From Lytechinus pictus (taxonomy: Eukaryota > Echinodermata > Echinoidea > Temnopleuroida > Toxopneustidae), in assembly GCF_037042905.1 (NCBI RefSeq), contig NC_087261.1, positions 16,304,917-16,368,916 of the forward strand: a DNA stretch of 64,000 bases, given 5' to 3'. Each line of letters starts with the position of its first letter. Position 1 is the first letter of the stretch. Positions 1 through 22,722 of this stretch are shown one piece after another. The notes beneath the pieces were generated by a model. The model searched no databases. It was not told where the DNA came from and worked only from the letters and a program-made list of their open reading frames with translations. A program made the position numbers and the translations under genes.

Positions 1-127
1 AAGGGTATAATTGCCATTGCTTCAAGTGCTATAACATTAAAGCAATTAATTCATACTTTACCTGTATCATATAAAGCTATATACATATATTAACATGTTA
101 CAGACACCATGTTTTCATACAGTCATA

Positions 128-270
128 CCATGGAGGTAAAAAAGGATGGAGTAGTACATCGAAATGCGAAAAATGTACATGTAAATGTACATGTTCCGGT
201 AGCTTCAAATTTATAAAAGAAGTACAAACGAGTGAGATATGGTACTCCATACCTTTTTTACCTCCATGGG
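128..270. mobile_element. Palindromic MITE with TA target duplication
   Basis: Ends CCATGGAGGTAAAAAAGG and its inverted counterpart CCTTTTTTACCTCCATGGG, flanked by TA (126-127 and 271-272). Length 143 bp. Tc1/mariner-type by target duplication only. Confidence 0.7.
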
Positions 271-1190
271 TATGCATTCATCTACATGCATGTGTGTACA
301 GTACCTCCCCCACTGAGATAACTGGTAATTATGTATGAGCAACGGATGGCGGCCAGACACTGCACATGTGTGTCACTACTGAATTCCCCATCATCTAAAT
401 TGATTATGACCTAGCTGGATCAATATTCCTTAATAATGATGAGAGTAGAAACTCAATGGCCGGTCACAAAACACAGCGCATGAACGTGTACACAAACGGT
501 GGATCATGGTGATACATGTACATGTATGTATTCATCTGGAATCATATTGCAAATTGAAAGTTACCATTTTAAACATGCACATGTGCAATGAAGAATTCTT
601 GAAAATAGCAATGTGCACTACAGGGTGGAAATACTTTTTTATTTTTTAGGGGCTTTGCACCTTTTTTTCCACATTGGGGCTATTTCTTTCATTTTAAAGA
701 TAAATAATACCAGTTGTGGTAACGATTTTCAGATTTAGATTCAAATTCAGATTTATTTCCAACAGAAATGACATAAATATTGATACAAATAATTTTTATA
801 CATTTATATCAAATATTAAGGATACAAATCAGTGTCATTACAATTATATCAAAAAACATCAATGATAATTATATACAAAATATGGTGCATATTGTAGACA
901 AATTATAATATAAAATTTAAATAGAAAAAAGGTATCTGTGGAAATGGGAGATTCACTCAAAAGCATAGCTTGTATAATGTGAACCTCCCTCAAGGAAGAG
1001 AAAAGAGGGAGAGAGAGAGAGAGACGCAATGGTTGCTATTTGCCTACAGAGACTTACTGAATAGATAAAAAAGAACAAGATAATCTACAGAACAAGACAA
1101 AACGAAAAAAGAGTAAAATAAAACGAAAAAAACAAAAACAGGATGACAAAAGGAGAAATAAACATAAATAGAAACGGACGAATTGCGATC
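271..1190. other. No gene seen
   Basis: AT-rich DNA with several ACATGTA motifs and a short (GA)n run at about 1005-1023. The part at 720-900 (TTTATTTCCAACAGAAATGA) looks repeat-derived but was not assigned. Confidence 0.5.
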
Positions 1191-1800
1191 TTAAAGGACA
1201 AGTCCACCCCAACAAAAAGTTGATTTGATTAAAAAGAGAAAAATCCAATTTAGCATAACGCTGAAAATTTCATCAAAATCAGATGTAAAATAAGAAAGTT
1301 ATGACATTTTAAAGTTTTGCTTAATTTCACAAAACAGTTATATGCACATCCTGGTGGGTATGCAAATGAGGAGACTGATGACGTCATCCACTCACCATTT
1401 CTTTTATATTTTATTATATGAAATAGGGAATATTCTATTTTTCTCCTCATTGTCAAGTGAAACAACGATTAATTCCTCCCTGAACACGTGGAATGAGCAT
1501 TGTTTTATACTATATGATTCAGTCAATCTGGTCCTTATTGTCAAATCTATAATAAATGAAATATTATATAATGAAAGCAATAAAAAACAAAAGAAATAGT
1601 TAGTGAGGGACATCATCGACTGTCTCATTTGAGTTGTGCATATCACTGGTTTGTGAAAATAAGCAAAACTTTAAAATGTCATAACTTTCTTATTTTACAT
1701 CCAATTTCGATGAAATTTTCAGTGTTTTGCTCGTTTCATTTTTCTATTTTCTATCTATTTATTCAAATCAACATTTTTCTGAGGTAGACTTGACCTTTAA
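1191..1800. mobile_element. Family-1 palindromic MITE (TTAA ends), copy 1
   Basis: About 600 bp running from TTAAAGGACAAGTCCACCCC to the inverted TAGACTTGACCTTTAA. Internal marks are AAAATTTCATCAAAATC, GATGACGTCATC and TTCAGGGAGGAATTA-like stretches, all repeated in the other copies. The two halves are imperfect inverted repeats of each other. Confidence 0.85.
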
Positions 1801-1851
1801 AATGAGTTCAACAGAATCCGATGAAATTACCGTCAAAGTGCTTGTATGGCA

Positions 1852-2365
1852 GGGGGTCCTAATGCTGCGCGGGTCCTAAAGCTACGCACCACTCATCGCG
1901 CATGCAGTTTTTATGGCAAATGCGCACTCTGTGTGTACGTGTGGAACTGTGACTGCAGAGTGACGAACGATTCCTATTCAATTTTTTCTACAGAGGCTGC
2001 AGTAAATCTCTAAATGCAGAGAAAACCCACACCTGTTTAGAATTTTAGAGTTATATTCGCTTAAATTTCATTTTACCCTATAATAATATGAATATATTTT
2101 AGAAATTGAGGCACAGGAAATACTATTTTTTTGCATGATAAATCGAGCGCGTAGCTTTAGGACCCCTTCTACATCGGGTGGCGAAATCGAGAGGTGTTCG
2201 GAAAACACGGCGGGATTTTCGTATTTGTGAGTTTTGCGATATTTTCTTCTTGGTTAATGATCTTTAGAATGTTTGCCACAAATTAGTGAAAGATATTTGT
2301 TGAAATATTAAAATTGGGATAGTTTTTATTGTTTGAAAACAAAGTGCGTAGCTTTAGGTCCCCCC
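1852..2365. mobile_element. MITE with CCTAAAGCTACGCAC ends
   Basis: Left end GGGTCCTAAAGCTACGCAC (1869 on); inverted matches GCGCGTAGCTTTAGGACCCC (2147-2166) and GTGCGTAGCTTTAGGTCCCC (2344-2363). The second right-hand copy suggests a duplicated or nested end. Confidence 0.6.
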
Positions 2366-2639
2366 ATCATACATCATTTATGTATAGAAATATGTGCTGC
2401 ATGCGATGTTTTGAAATCGGCAGCGAATTATTTATATATGTGTGAGGAACTTCATGTTGGCTCTTAAATCACCAATTTTGAGACTGTGATAGAAGCATGG
2501 AAAAGAAGTGAAACTTTGTGTGAAGTAAGAATATTAGTTTTGTTTTTAAAGATCGTGATGTTGCATGAATTTTATATTCCCCCCCCATAAAATCCCACCT
2601 TTGTCACTCGGAATATCCGATCGAGTTCACGGTCTCGAA

Positions 2640-2960
2640 GTTTGGGTAGCGCCTAGCGGTAGTGAAGTGGAGCCTGCACGAACTTCGCTCGAGAGTCGAG
2701 GTAATAGTGTAGTGTAGCAGTATAGTAGTGAAGTGGAGCCTGCACAAACATCACTTTGAAAGTTTGAGGCTTGATCCTTGCTGGAGCCGGAGGTACTCTC
2801 TCGGCACTCTCTCTCAGGAGAAGTTTTTCATCGAAATTCATCATTTCATAAATCATGACGTCTTCCATACAGCCCAGGGCCAGGCACAGCCTAGACCAAA
2901 AGCTTCAGTCTCTGTATTTTGGTTGTTCCGCTGAACTACGTTGGCTCCACTCACCATACA
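2640..2960. repeat. Repeat-derived region with 66-bp duplication
   Basis: GTGAAGTGGAGCCTGCAC occurs twice (about 2661 and 2727). Bases 2897-2952 (AAAGCTTCAGTCTCTGTATT ... GTTGGCTCCACT) recur in diverged form at 61858-61909, so this is a dispersed repeat. A 71-residue minus-strand frame here (2653-2868) matches nothing I know. Confidence 0.5.
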
Positions 2961-5142
2961 TAGACTGAAGGGGATGGGGCCCCGTACCTACAGCCAACGT
3001 ATAGTGAACTAGCGTTTTAAAGATCGCGATTTAAAACTGTTTTTTAAGCAAAATTGAAAGTTTCATGGTTTCCATTATCAGGGAAATATAAATAAATTAA
3101 GTAATTGCATACCTTGGGCCGGAGTTATTGAAAAAAATCCTCTGGATGATTGAGAAATCTGTCATCTAAGACATTTTCACCTGACCTGACGGTTTTTCTT
3201 GCAAGTTGCCATCTTGAATGACGTCATTATCGTTAACGTTATTAACTTAATGTCTCGAATCGATATATCGCGATTATAACTAGTACTAGTACTAGTATAA
3301 CTAGTATCGTTTATCTTCGGTTTCGTTCGCATATGGAGCAGATCGTATAATATCGAAAGCAATATCGATATCACATTCGTGATTGTTGACGTTCGTTTGT
3401 AAATATTTTATAGTTTGGCTGCCATTTTGACCATTTTTATCGTGTTCAACCCAATTAAACATCGGTAAAGTATATTTTTCATGCCTTTTTCATCTATATC
3501 GTTTAAAGTATTTAAATGTTGAAATATAAATAATTAAAAGTTTGTTGTTTATACATCCTTAGATTGTAAATTCGATGTGTAAAATTACATCAAACTTTGG
3601 ACTGTGAATTGACAAAAGGGAGGGAATGAGAACACATGCGAGCCCACACGTACACCCTACCGTCGGTAAATGGGGATTACAGTAAAATGTCAGAAATTGT
3701 TGAATAAATCCCCAGAAACGACGGTTATTCCTGTCTAGGCACAGCCCTGCAGGCTGCACCAAAGCAGCGGAGTGACCTTCATTCAGCTGATTGAGAGTCA
3801 GCAAGGCCCATTCATTGCCATACCAAATCCAATGCCCATGGCGCTTTCACGCTCATGCATGAGAACGATGCGATCCTCAAATGCATTGGAGCATACCTCC
3901 AATGATTGAACTTTGAAGCATAGTACGGTACGGTACCTGTGCACGGGCCGAAAGCCTCGGCAGGATCGCAGGAGTAGGCCTACGTACTGTACCGTACCGG
4001 TACCGGTACTCTAAAGCAATCGCACGCGCGGGTCATCAGCTGCAAACAAATCATCAAGCGTCTTCAAACATCGGTTAGAATCCCTGAATTCAACCTTTTC
4101 TTGCCCAAATAACAAGGGAAAACAGTGATAGATTGTCAGAGATGAGACTTACCTTAAATTTAGCATGTGCACATGTAATCCACGTTAAATCCAAAATAGG
4201 CATCAATTATTTTTTTTCGCCGGCCTCATACAGCTCGTCGCCATATTCATATCCACTTTAGATTAACATTGTAGTCTGTGTTGCAGACCCTGAAGTTCAC
4301 AACTAGACTTTCTTTCGAGGGACCGTACCGGGGACTGGGGATGGAGTTTATTTTTTTTTTTTTTCGGGGGGGGGGGGGGGGGCATGAGTGACAAGGCGAC
4401 TGGTGGTTATTTGTTATTATTTTATTTTTAAAAACATTTTTACCCTTATTTCACTGGAAGAGTACCGGATAGCTTTTACATATGAAAAAAGTTTTTTTTT
4501 CATCAGAATCCCTTGCAAAGCCTATTTCTGCCCAAAACAATTTTTTTTCCTTTTAATAATCAGTATGGTTAATTCCCAAATTTCGTTTCGATGGGATTGT
4601 GCAATCCATAATAAATCTCTCTGGTGCAGCTACCGGGCAGCTATATGCACCTCTGCACTAGCTGTCACTATATCTCAAATAGGGAGCAAAACAGTTAAAG
4701 GGTGCATATATACAGCAATAACTCAGTGACTAAGTTCATTTTGAGGGATTCTTTTTAAATGTATCTTACAACTTTAAGGATTTGAAGCACACCTTAGTTT
4801 TAATTCTGTACTTTGCGGCAGCACCAGTGTAATAATATTTGGGACACTGCCCCCTCCCCCACTGCAAATGGCCAGATCGAGGTGCGACTGAATCTCATTT
4901 TATTTCATATAGGCTTCTATGACGACAAAAATCTCAGCTATCATGGCAATTTTTTCAATCTTTAGCAATTTGAAGAGCTCATTTGCGAAAGGGGTTGGAT
5001 TTATTTTTCATCAATTTGGGTCTTATTGTGTTAACTTAGTTTTAGTAACTCTTCAAGATATTAAAATTTTGAAATTTCCATTCCCAGAAAGTGAAAAAAA
5101 TTAATTGGCAAAGAAAATTTTCTTTATTTGCAAAAAGTGGAA
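2961..5142. other. No gene seen; palindrome-rich stretches
   Basis: Contains ACTAGTACTAGTACTAGT (near 3280), nested GGTACC/CCGTACCGG palindromes (3925-4010) and a T-run/G-run junction (4350-4382). No exon with support was found. Confidence 0.5.
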
Positions 5143-5406
5143 GCATCGTGGTGTAGATAGCGGTTGTGACCCTCGCCTTGTAATCAGAGGGTCATGTGTT
5201 CGAATCCCACCATGGCCTATATAGCGTCCTTTGGCAAGGTGTCAATCCACACTTTGCCACTCTCACCCAGGTGCTAATTGGGTATCGGTAGGAAACAACT
5301 GTCATTGTGGCTGGTTAAGCAAGTGTGCGCCTAACAGGCTGCTAAAAAGTTATGAATCCAGCGATCGACCGGGTAATTGTGAAGCGCTTTGACTGGCGCT
5401 TTGAAC
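5143..5406 (+). mobile_element. tRNA-derived SINE
   Basis: tRNA-like head with box A (GTGGTGTAGATAGCGG) and box B (GTTCGAATCCCACC), then a body with AGCGTCCTTTGGCAAGG and CACCCAGGTG shared with the copy at 22723, and an end GAAGCGCTTTGACTGG. No anticodon arm fit for a functional tRNA is evident. Confidence 0.8.
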
Positions 5407-6062
5407 AAGAAAAAAAGGAAGATAAAAAGGCAGAACGCATACAAATTTTTCAAGAAACACAGAAGCGAGGGAGCGAAGACCCGAAGTGACCGAGCTTATC
5501 ATTGGGACGCTTTGTATTTATTGAAGTGAAATTGAAGGATTTTATGCCCACTTTTGGTGAATTTTGTGAAAGTTTTCAGTTAAAAAAATGTAGGTTTTCA
5601 AAATTTCTGGGGGAGGGGGGCAACTGCCCCCTGCTGCATATGGCCATACTCACCAACATTCTTTTTCTCTTATTTTTATGTTTTTTTGTAAACCAACTTA
5701 TCAAGAAATAAGTCAGTTTTCATAGGGCATCACAGAATTGGTCAAGTCAACATAAAACAATCATAGCAACACTACTAGTAAGCAATGGAATAGTAATCAT
5801 CAAACTTTATTTGGCCACAGAAATATACAAAGTTCATAAACCGATCTATCATTTTCCAAGAAAACATTGATATAAAGACCACCATACAAGTATTAATCCT
5901 TTAAAAGAAATGGCCTAAAACAACTGTCTGTTATGTGCGTAAATCTCAATTATTTTCAAACTAAAATGCAATGTTTCATAATAATTTCTTACATCATGTA
6001 TGGTGTAATGTACAGTCACATCAAAGAAACAGACTCCAATCAAACCAATTGTATAGTCATTG

Positions 6063-6662
6063 TTTAAGGTCAACTCTACCCCTGAAAAATGTTGATGTGA
6101 ATAAATAGAGAAAAATCAAACTAGCATAACACCGAAAATTTCATCAAAATCGGATATAAAATAAGAAAGTTCTGACATTTTAAAGTTTCGTTTATTTTTC
6201 ACAAAACATTGATATGCACAACTCGATGACATGCCAATGAGACAGTCGATGATGTCCCTCACTCACTATTTCTTTTGTTTTTTATTGTTTGAATTATACA
6301 ATATTTCATTTTTTACAGATTTGACAATAATGACCAACTTGACTGAACCATATAGTATTAAACAATGCTAATTTCACATGTTCAGGGAGGAATTAATCGT
6401 TTTTTCACTTGACAACGAGGAGAAAATTAGAATATTTCATATAATAAAATACAAAAGAAATAGTGAGTGGATGACATCATCAGTCGTATCATTTGCATAC
6501 CGACCAGGATGTGCATCTGTTTTGTGAAATTAAGCGAAACTATACAATATCATAACTTTCTTATTTTACCTCCGATTTTAATGAAATTTTCAGTGTTATG
6601 CTTGGTGGATTTTTCTCTTTGTATTCATATCAACTTTTTGTTGGAGTGGACTTGTCCTTTAA
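6063..6662. mobile_element. Family-1 MITE, copy 2
   Basis: Same ends and core as 1191-1800 (TTTAAGGTCAACTCTACCCC to GAGTGGACTTGTCCTTTAA), diverged by scattered substitutions. Confidence 0.85.
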
Positions 6663-6923
6663 TAAGGTAATGAGGTTGGTTGGTATGGAGTCGGTTGTAC
6701 GGGAGTAACTGGAACATCAAGAACACTGTTGACTCATAAATACGTACAGTTGTGCTCAAAAGTTAATAATTGTGAACCACACCACAAAATGAATTCCTTC
6801 ATACTTGAGTGTTGAATGTAGACATCAACACTACAATGTTCGGTGAGCCTATAGAAACATGTACTATGTTATCCTGTGACTTCAAAATATCTAAAACATG
6901 GCAGAACTTGAACCCTTTAAATA

Positions 6924-7356
6924 CTGGTAACTCTGCCTAAGTCGACCTTCCGTAAGTCAAATAAGTCGAAGTAATTATTTTTAGACCAGATTATTAAAAC
7001 ATGTGTTATATACCTCTTTTAAGTCGAATTTCTCCTAAGTCGAACAGATTTCTGTGATTCCAAACAGTGGCGGTTCCAGGATTTTCCAAGGGGCGGGGCA
7101 CATTTTCCCCAAGCAAAATTTCACAAGAAAAAGAAAATGGTTTTCACTAAAAAAAATTTTTTGTCCCACATAAAATTTGACAAGCAAAAAAAAAAAGAAA
7201 GGAAAAAAAAAGGTCCTAACCTTTGTATGAACAACATATTCCAATTAAAAATATCTGCTGTAACTCTCAAAGGGGGGGGGGGGGGGAATGGACTGGAAAT
7301 GCCCCTTTGAATCTGCCACTGATCCCAAAAAGATTCGACTTGGGGAGATTTACCTG
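6924..7356. mobile_element. Second-layer TA-flanked MITE
   Basis: Ends CTGGTAACTCTGCCTAAGTC and, inverted, CAGGTAAATCTCCCCAAGTC, with TA at 6922-6923 and 7357-7358. The empty site is visible in the element at 59582-59811. pogo/Tigger-like by its CAGG end; class is inference. Confidence 0.75.
7065..7321. mobile_element. Innermost hAT-like MITE
   Basis: Ends CAGTGGCGGTTCCAGGA and, inverted, CAGTGGCAGATTCAAAGG, flanked by ATTCCAAA (7057-7064) and ATCCCAAA (7322-7329). An 8-bp target duplication and CAGTGGCG end fit hAT. It contains a G16 run. Confidence 0.75.
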
Positions 7357-7536
7357 TATGTTCATTTTCTGGTGAGGTTCACTGACTTTTGAGCACCACA
7401 GTACATGCCAACACATACTGTAATGTACAGCAAAGGCACTTCATAATATCAAAATCAAGTCCTTAACCAAGTCTATTGGAGGAAATAACAACAACATTTG
7501 GGCAGTTTCATAGGAATGTAGATTCACATAAAATTG

Positions 7537-8086
7537 CCACTTGGTCTACACCCACATGATCTAATCCTAGTCTGTCTACAACCAGGGGCCCATGCCAGAA
7601 AGATTTGCGATCAAACCCAACTCAAAAAATCTTGCGCAACTTGATTTTCAGCCAATGAAGCACCCGTATTCGGGACTTGCGCTTGATATTTTGACTTGCG
7701 TCTAAACGCAACTCTTTCTGCAACAGGCCCCAGATCATTTACTACCATATTTTTTTTGGTCTAATTGACATTTAGCCCTATTACTACTATGTCTATTTTC
7801 TTTTATCACTATAAGGCTATAATAATTTCATCTTATATCACTTGGTCCAACACCACTTAGATGAAGTAATTAGGAGCCATATATTCATTAGACAAAGTGC
7901 AAAAAATATGTAGAGTTAGTACTGTAAGTGGAAAATAGTCTATCTGGGTATTAGACTAAACAATGGGTTTTAGACCAAATGATGGTTGGACCAAATGATA
8001 ATAAGACTAAATTGACAGTAGAGTAGCCATGATGGTGTTTAATAGACAATCTGAGAATTAGACCATATGCAAGTAGACCAAGTGGG
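7537..8086. mobile_element. Element built of (T)AGACCAAATGG-type repeats
   Basis: The left half is rich in GGTCTA-type units (CCACTTGGTCTACACCC) and the right half in the inverse (TAGACCAAATGATGG, AGTAGACCAAGTGGG), so it is an inverted-repeat element made of about 20-bp units. Related stretches are at 44040-44160 and 62125-63540. Confidence 0.6.
7583..7733. mobile_element. Small MITE nested in 7537-8086
   Basis: GGGGCCCATGCCAGAAAGAT against inverted TGGGGCCTGTTGCAGAAAGA; internal TTGCG.(T)CAA motifs mirror each other. Confidence 0.65.
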
Positions 8087-8178
8087 TACAAACTGTTTGG
8101 AAAAGCGGAAAAAATGTTTCTTCGCCTTCCGGAATAAATGCCCCTTTTTGGATACAAGTTTGTACCTTGATTGTATCA

Positions 8179-8412
8179 CTGGGTGATTTCTAGTCCGGTG
8201 TTGGCCTTGGTGTTGAAATTTTGATTGCTTCCCCTTGCTCCAAAACATACTCAGAGTTTGTAAAACTGATCCAGATCACATTATTGACATCTCAACAACT
8301 AGTGAGTGACTTTTCGGGACCATCTTCATTTTATGTTTGGTGTTATAATCATGTAAAAATTGACCTAACACCAACACCAAAAGGTCAACACTGAACTTGA
8401 AATCACCCAATG
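8179..8412. mobile_element. Element with GGGTGATTTC ends, single internal unit
   Basis: Starts CTGGGTGATTTCTAGTCCGG and ends CTGAACTTGAAATCACCCA. It contains one copy of the roughly 110-bp unit (ATTTTATGTTTGGTGTTATA, TGACCTAACACCAACACC) that is amplified at 12803-14250. Confidence 0.65.
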
Positions 8413-9440
8413 TCATTACTACAGGAGAGATGACACAGCCCCCTGTAAAGAGTGACTACATGTACTTGTTTTTTTAAATCTTTTCTAGATAAACCTTTTT
8501 GCTTTTTTTTTGGGGGGGGGGAGGGGGGTGCACTAATGTAAAATTAAAATTATCCAGGAAATTGAAAGAATTTTTCTGAGTTTCTGCATTGATGAAATCC
8601 CAAAACCACCACAGTCTAGGGTAGACCTTGCAGAAAGGATTGCATAAATCGGCACGTGAAAAAATAAGGCTGAACGAGTTGTGACCAATCACGAAAATGG
8701 ATATGCATAGCTAAAATTCAAATCAATGTAAATCTACAACTCTTTTCAAAATGAATACTCTTGTTTGTGAGTAACTCCAAACTGCAAATGTCCACCATGA
8801 TCAATTAGTGAAATAATCCCAAATAAAATCATCAAAATAAACCAATGACATCATTCTCATACATAATATAGTACTAATAATATATATAAATACTGATATC
8901 AAATTACTAACATGAGAAAAAAAGAATTAGTTGATTCTGCAGAAGTTAAACTTCCTTTTTACTAATCAACTAACTGTAATCACTGAAGCAAATTTCAAAC
9001 CAAATTATGCAAAGCAATTTTTATTTTTCTTTATAAAAGTAAAAAGTAGAAGAGATTTCTGCGGTCCCGAGGGCTTCGACTATGGCTGGTTCACCTGTAC
9101 ATCTAATGAGGTACCGTTCTAGATCGGCCTAGATATACAATCGCTTGACGCTGGAAAGATAAGTCAATATGACAGACATAAAACTTTTATAAGGATTGGT
9201 TCAGCAGCTCCTCAAGTGATTATGCACAGAGCTTTGTATACCAACCACATGCACAGGTAACTCATACTACTTGTGACCTTGGAATGGTACCATATGAGAC
9301 AATATTTGTTCAAATCACCATCACTTACATGTATGTCTGTATTCAATAAAATAACATCTGGCTACCATACTTTTACAAAATATGACATACAGATATGAAA
9401 CAAAATGGTGTATTTATGTGTTTATATTATAATAATAATA
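8413..9440. other. No gene seen
   Basis: Holds a T9G9 junction at 8503-8526 and otherwise unremarkable AT-rich DNA. Confidence 0.5.
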
Positions 9441-9640
9441 GCTCGATTCATAAAGCGGTTTTTGCCTGGGGATGCAAAGGGCTGCTATTATTACCCCGGC
9501 TTTATCACTTCTATCACTGGCGCTCAGGGCATTCAAGGAATTAATCCTGCCAGGAACCCATTCTTGCTGAAGGAAAACACACCACGGCCAGGATTCGAAC
9601 CCACATCAGACAAATTTATTAATTCTTCCAAGCAAACTTT
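9441..9640 (-). mobile_element. tRNA-derived SINE, 5' end decayed
   Basis: On the minus strand box B GGTTCGAATCCTGGCC is followed by GTGTTTTCCTTCAGCAAGAA, then CCTGGCAGGATTAATTCC, GAGCGCCAGTGATAG, CAAAAACCGCTTTATGAAT and an ATTATT tail. Same family as 44222-44493. Box A is not recognisable. Confidence 0.75.
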
Positions 9641-11711
9641 CATAGACAACGCTCTTGCTATGAAAAATGGCAGGTAAACCAATGTCATAATGCATTGTTG
9701 TCTGTAAATCACAGACACTTTGGTCTTAAAAAGTAATTAAATTTGTGTTACTTGTTTTATGTATTATGTGTAACTATTTTCCTTCCGACTGACAAAGTAA
9801 TGTCCCAAACTCCTCCATCACATAACCTGACATTTAAGCCAAGATGAATAATTTCTCAAAGCTTGGACAAGAAAACATAGGTGTGTATGTCAAATAACAG
9901 ACAGAAATATAAACAGGTCACAAGGCACATGTGTATTATAAATTTTAAAAAATCTCAAAATTGAATAATTATGTACTATGACAAATAATTATTGTGCATC
10001 ACAATTATACAAAGATAGTACAAATTCAAAATATTCAAAGTATCAAATAATTTACCCTCTTGTCATATTTACAATATGTTATTCTTCGGTAATTTGTAAA
10101 CAGTTATTATAAATCATCTGATTCATATTAATATTAACATTAGAAAAATCACCATTGCAGCCAGCAAGGAAATAGATTGTAAATTGCAGTAGAACATTTA
10201 ATGAGGAGAATACAACAATATGTACAGAATGAACAAATAAGAATACACTACGCTCTGCTGAATTTCTCAATTCATCATAAATACTGTAAATATTGCAAAC
10301 AAACAAAATAATTATATCATAAATCAAATCAAAGATACATTATACTCTATTTACAAGAGGATCGTTTTGCAAGATTAGTCGTAAAAAACTGATCATTTTT
10401 ACAGAAAATTATGGACGGAATAAGTACATGTAGGTGTAGTTCATAAAATTGAATGTACGCAACTACATATATAAACATAATAACATATCAACATAAGAGG
10501 GGATGTGAGTCAGTCAAGTAGAAATAAAGAACTGTACAATCAACATTCAAGATTTAACCAAAATTGAATAACAAGGTGGTTCTTGGACCACAAGTCTCGC
10601 CTGATTTTGCGAATATGCAATATGATCTTTTGACCCCTAGTATAACCTTTGACCTTATCATCCTCAAGGACACAAATGTGGTAATACCCACAGATCATTT
10701 GTACCAAGTATATTAAACACAACTTGATGCAGATATACAGAAATGAGAGCAAGTTGAACAAAAACTTGAAAAAAAAAGATGTGCATAACATCCTATCATT
10801 TGACCTTTGACCCCATGAAACTCAGGTTGAAATTTTAAATGTTGACGGTTCTCCTTTATTCTTTGACTGATTTGCATCAAACCACAACGAAAAAAATTAT
10901 TTTAATATTCTGCTTTTAAAAATCCAAATTTTTATCGGGTGAACGTACACTTCCAATTGACTGGAAATAACAAGGCAATTCATTTTTTTTTCTTTCTGAG
11001 GGGGGGGGGATAGGGTAGGTGTACAGATATAGTAAAGATAATTGGTAAACTTGGAGGAATTATTGTGAGGTGTCAATTTTACTATTTGGTACAAATTGTC
11101 GATCAACAAGGACAAACAGCGATCAGTTACTCATTTACCTCACCTAGGTGAAGAGCAGAAAACGTAGAAAAATGCATTGCTAAGGGACATCACTGCCATA
11201 GGGGTATCTGAACCTGGACCTCATTATTCAAAGTCTGGGTACTTATCCTCGGACCTACAACATTATAGTGTTGAAGAAGGCCTACCAAATAACTTTAGTA
11301 CTGTCTGAAGAACATATCTTATTGACAAATGCCAACTATGTTCACTGTTTATGTGGACAATATAATACTAGAACTTTAAAGCTCTCTTTATGAGATCAAT
11401 GAGTCAAATAAGACAGAAAGGTTGTTACATTAAAGACAGTTGCTAATCAACAAGGTCATGCCTTGTTATTACAAGATCTTTTTCTACATTCGCAAGACTT
11501 CCTCAATAAAGATATCTTGTTCAATGTACAAGAATAGTCCACTTTACATCACAGGAAATTCAAGGATAAAGGCATCATTCACAAAATAGGTATGCCAATC
11601 CATCAATATTTACTGACATAAAAATATCCCCTCTTCTCACAATAGATTGATCCAACACCCATTGCTATTTCAGTATGCTGGGAGAGTCCATTTCAAGATA
11701 GTAGGGGTGTA
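9641..11711. other. No coding sequence seen; possible PPP1R42 3' UTR and repeats
   Basis: AT-rich. The right half may be transcribed as 3' UTR. Bases 10540-10850 contain TTTTGACCCC/CCTTTGACC motifs typical of dispersed repeats, not assigned. Confidence 0.4.
10855..10860 (-). terminator. Possible PPP1R42 polyadenylation signal
   Basis: AATAAA on the minus strand about 850 bases past the stop codon. It is the nearest canonical signal I found downstream; the hexamer is common by chance in this AT-rich DNA. Confidence 0.25.
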
Positions 11712-21918
<10,207 letters not shown>

Positions 21919-21970
21919 TTTGGCAAGATCGTCCGCAAGTATCTACCTGCTCCAGTAGTTGAGGAGGATT
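21919..21970 (-). other. PPP1R42: PPP1R42 5' UTR part of exon 2
   Basis: Bounded upstream by a strong polypyrimidine-type acceptor (TTTAATTTGCAG) and downstream by the start codon. The intron to the inferred first exon at 28650 would be about 6.7 kb. Confidence 0.6.
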
Positions 21971-22722
21971 CTGCAAATTAAATCCTCTTTCTGATGTTCT
22001 CAAATCAAAACTTTGTTATCTGGATGACCACATTCCGGTGAACCCTCTGTAATGCTGGAGATGATTCCCTTTAAAGTGGCTTAATATTGTAATATCAATC
22101 GTTCCAGATCTTGCCATGCTCATTCATAATAGGTTTAGTCGAAGACTGCAATGTCTGATAGACATGACTCCAGATAAATTCTCTTGAAGAAAACAGATTT
22201 CCTGGTCACTATCATGACAGGTCAACTACAAAGTTCTGTTTATGCATATCTGAAATAATTAAAAAAAAGAGGACAATTGTAATAAAATATCATTCTGAGG
22301 GTGCATGTATGGGTGGTTACCACTTTGTAATCAATTTGACCACATTTAATACATTGATTCGCAATATGATACAATTATCATTAATTATAAAACTCAGGTA
22401 GGGGGAGGAGAGACATTCAAAAGGGAAGATGAAGTATTTTCCTTCAGAAAAATTTGAACATTTAATAAATTCCCTTGATAACTCACAAAAATAATTGATT
22501 ATAATACAATTCCAATTTTAATCATTATCACGAGGAAAACAAGAAAAAAATAAACAACTGATTGATATTCATCCTACACTTTCAGAAGAAAGTACCTCAC
22601 AAAGATTTGTGATAAAAGGGCAATGCATGTGTACATCTGTTGATTATGGGTCCTTTGGTTCAGGAGAAAAACTACACATTTTAATATTCTGGGCCTACTT
22701 TTCACAACCCACTGCTTACATA

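Larger units (their letters stand above)
6747..7401. mobile_element. Tc1/mariner-like MITE, outer layer of a triple nest
   Basis: Ends CAGTTGTGCTCAAAAGTTA and, inverted, CTGTGGTGCTCAAAAGTCAG, flanked by TA on both sides. An uninterrupted 230-bp relative lies inverted at 59582-59811. Subtracting the insertion at 6924-7356 restores alignment to that relative. Confidence 0.8.

Noticed and set aside
2653..2868. 71-residue minus-strand frame as a gene
   Set aside because: Spans a 66-bp internal duplication in repeat-derived DNA; no known family.
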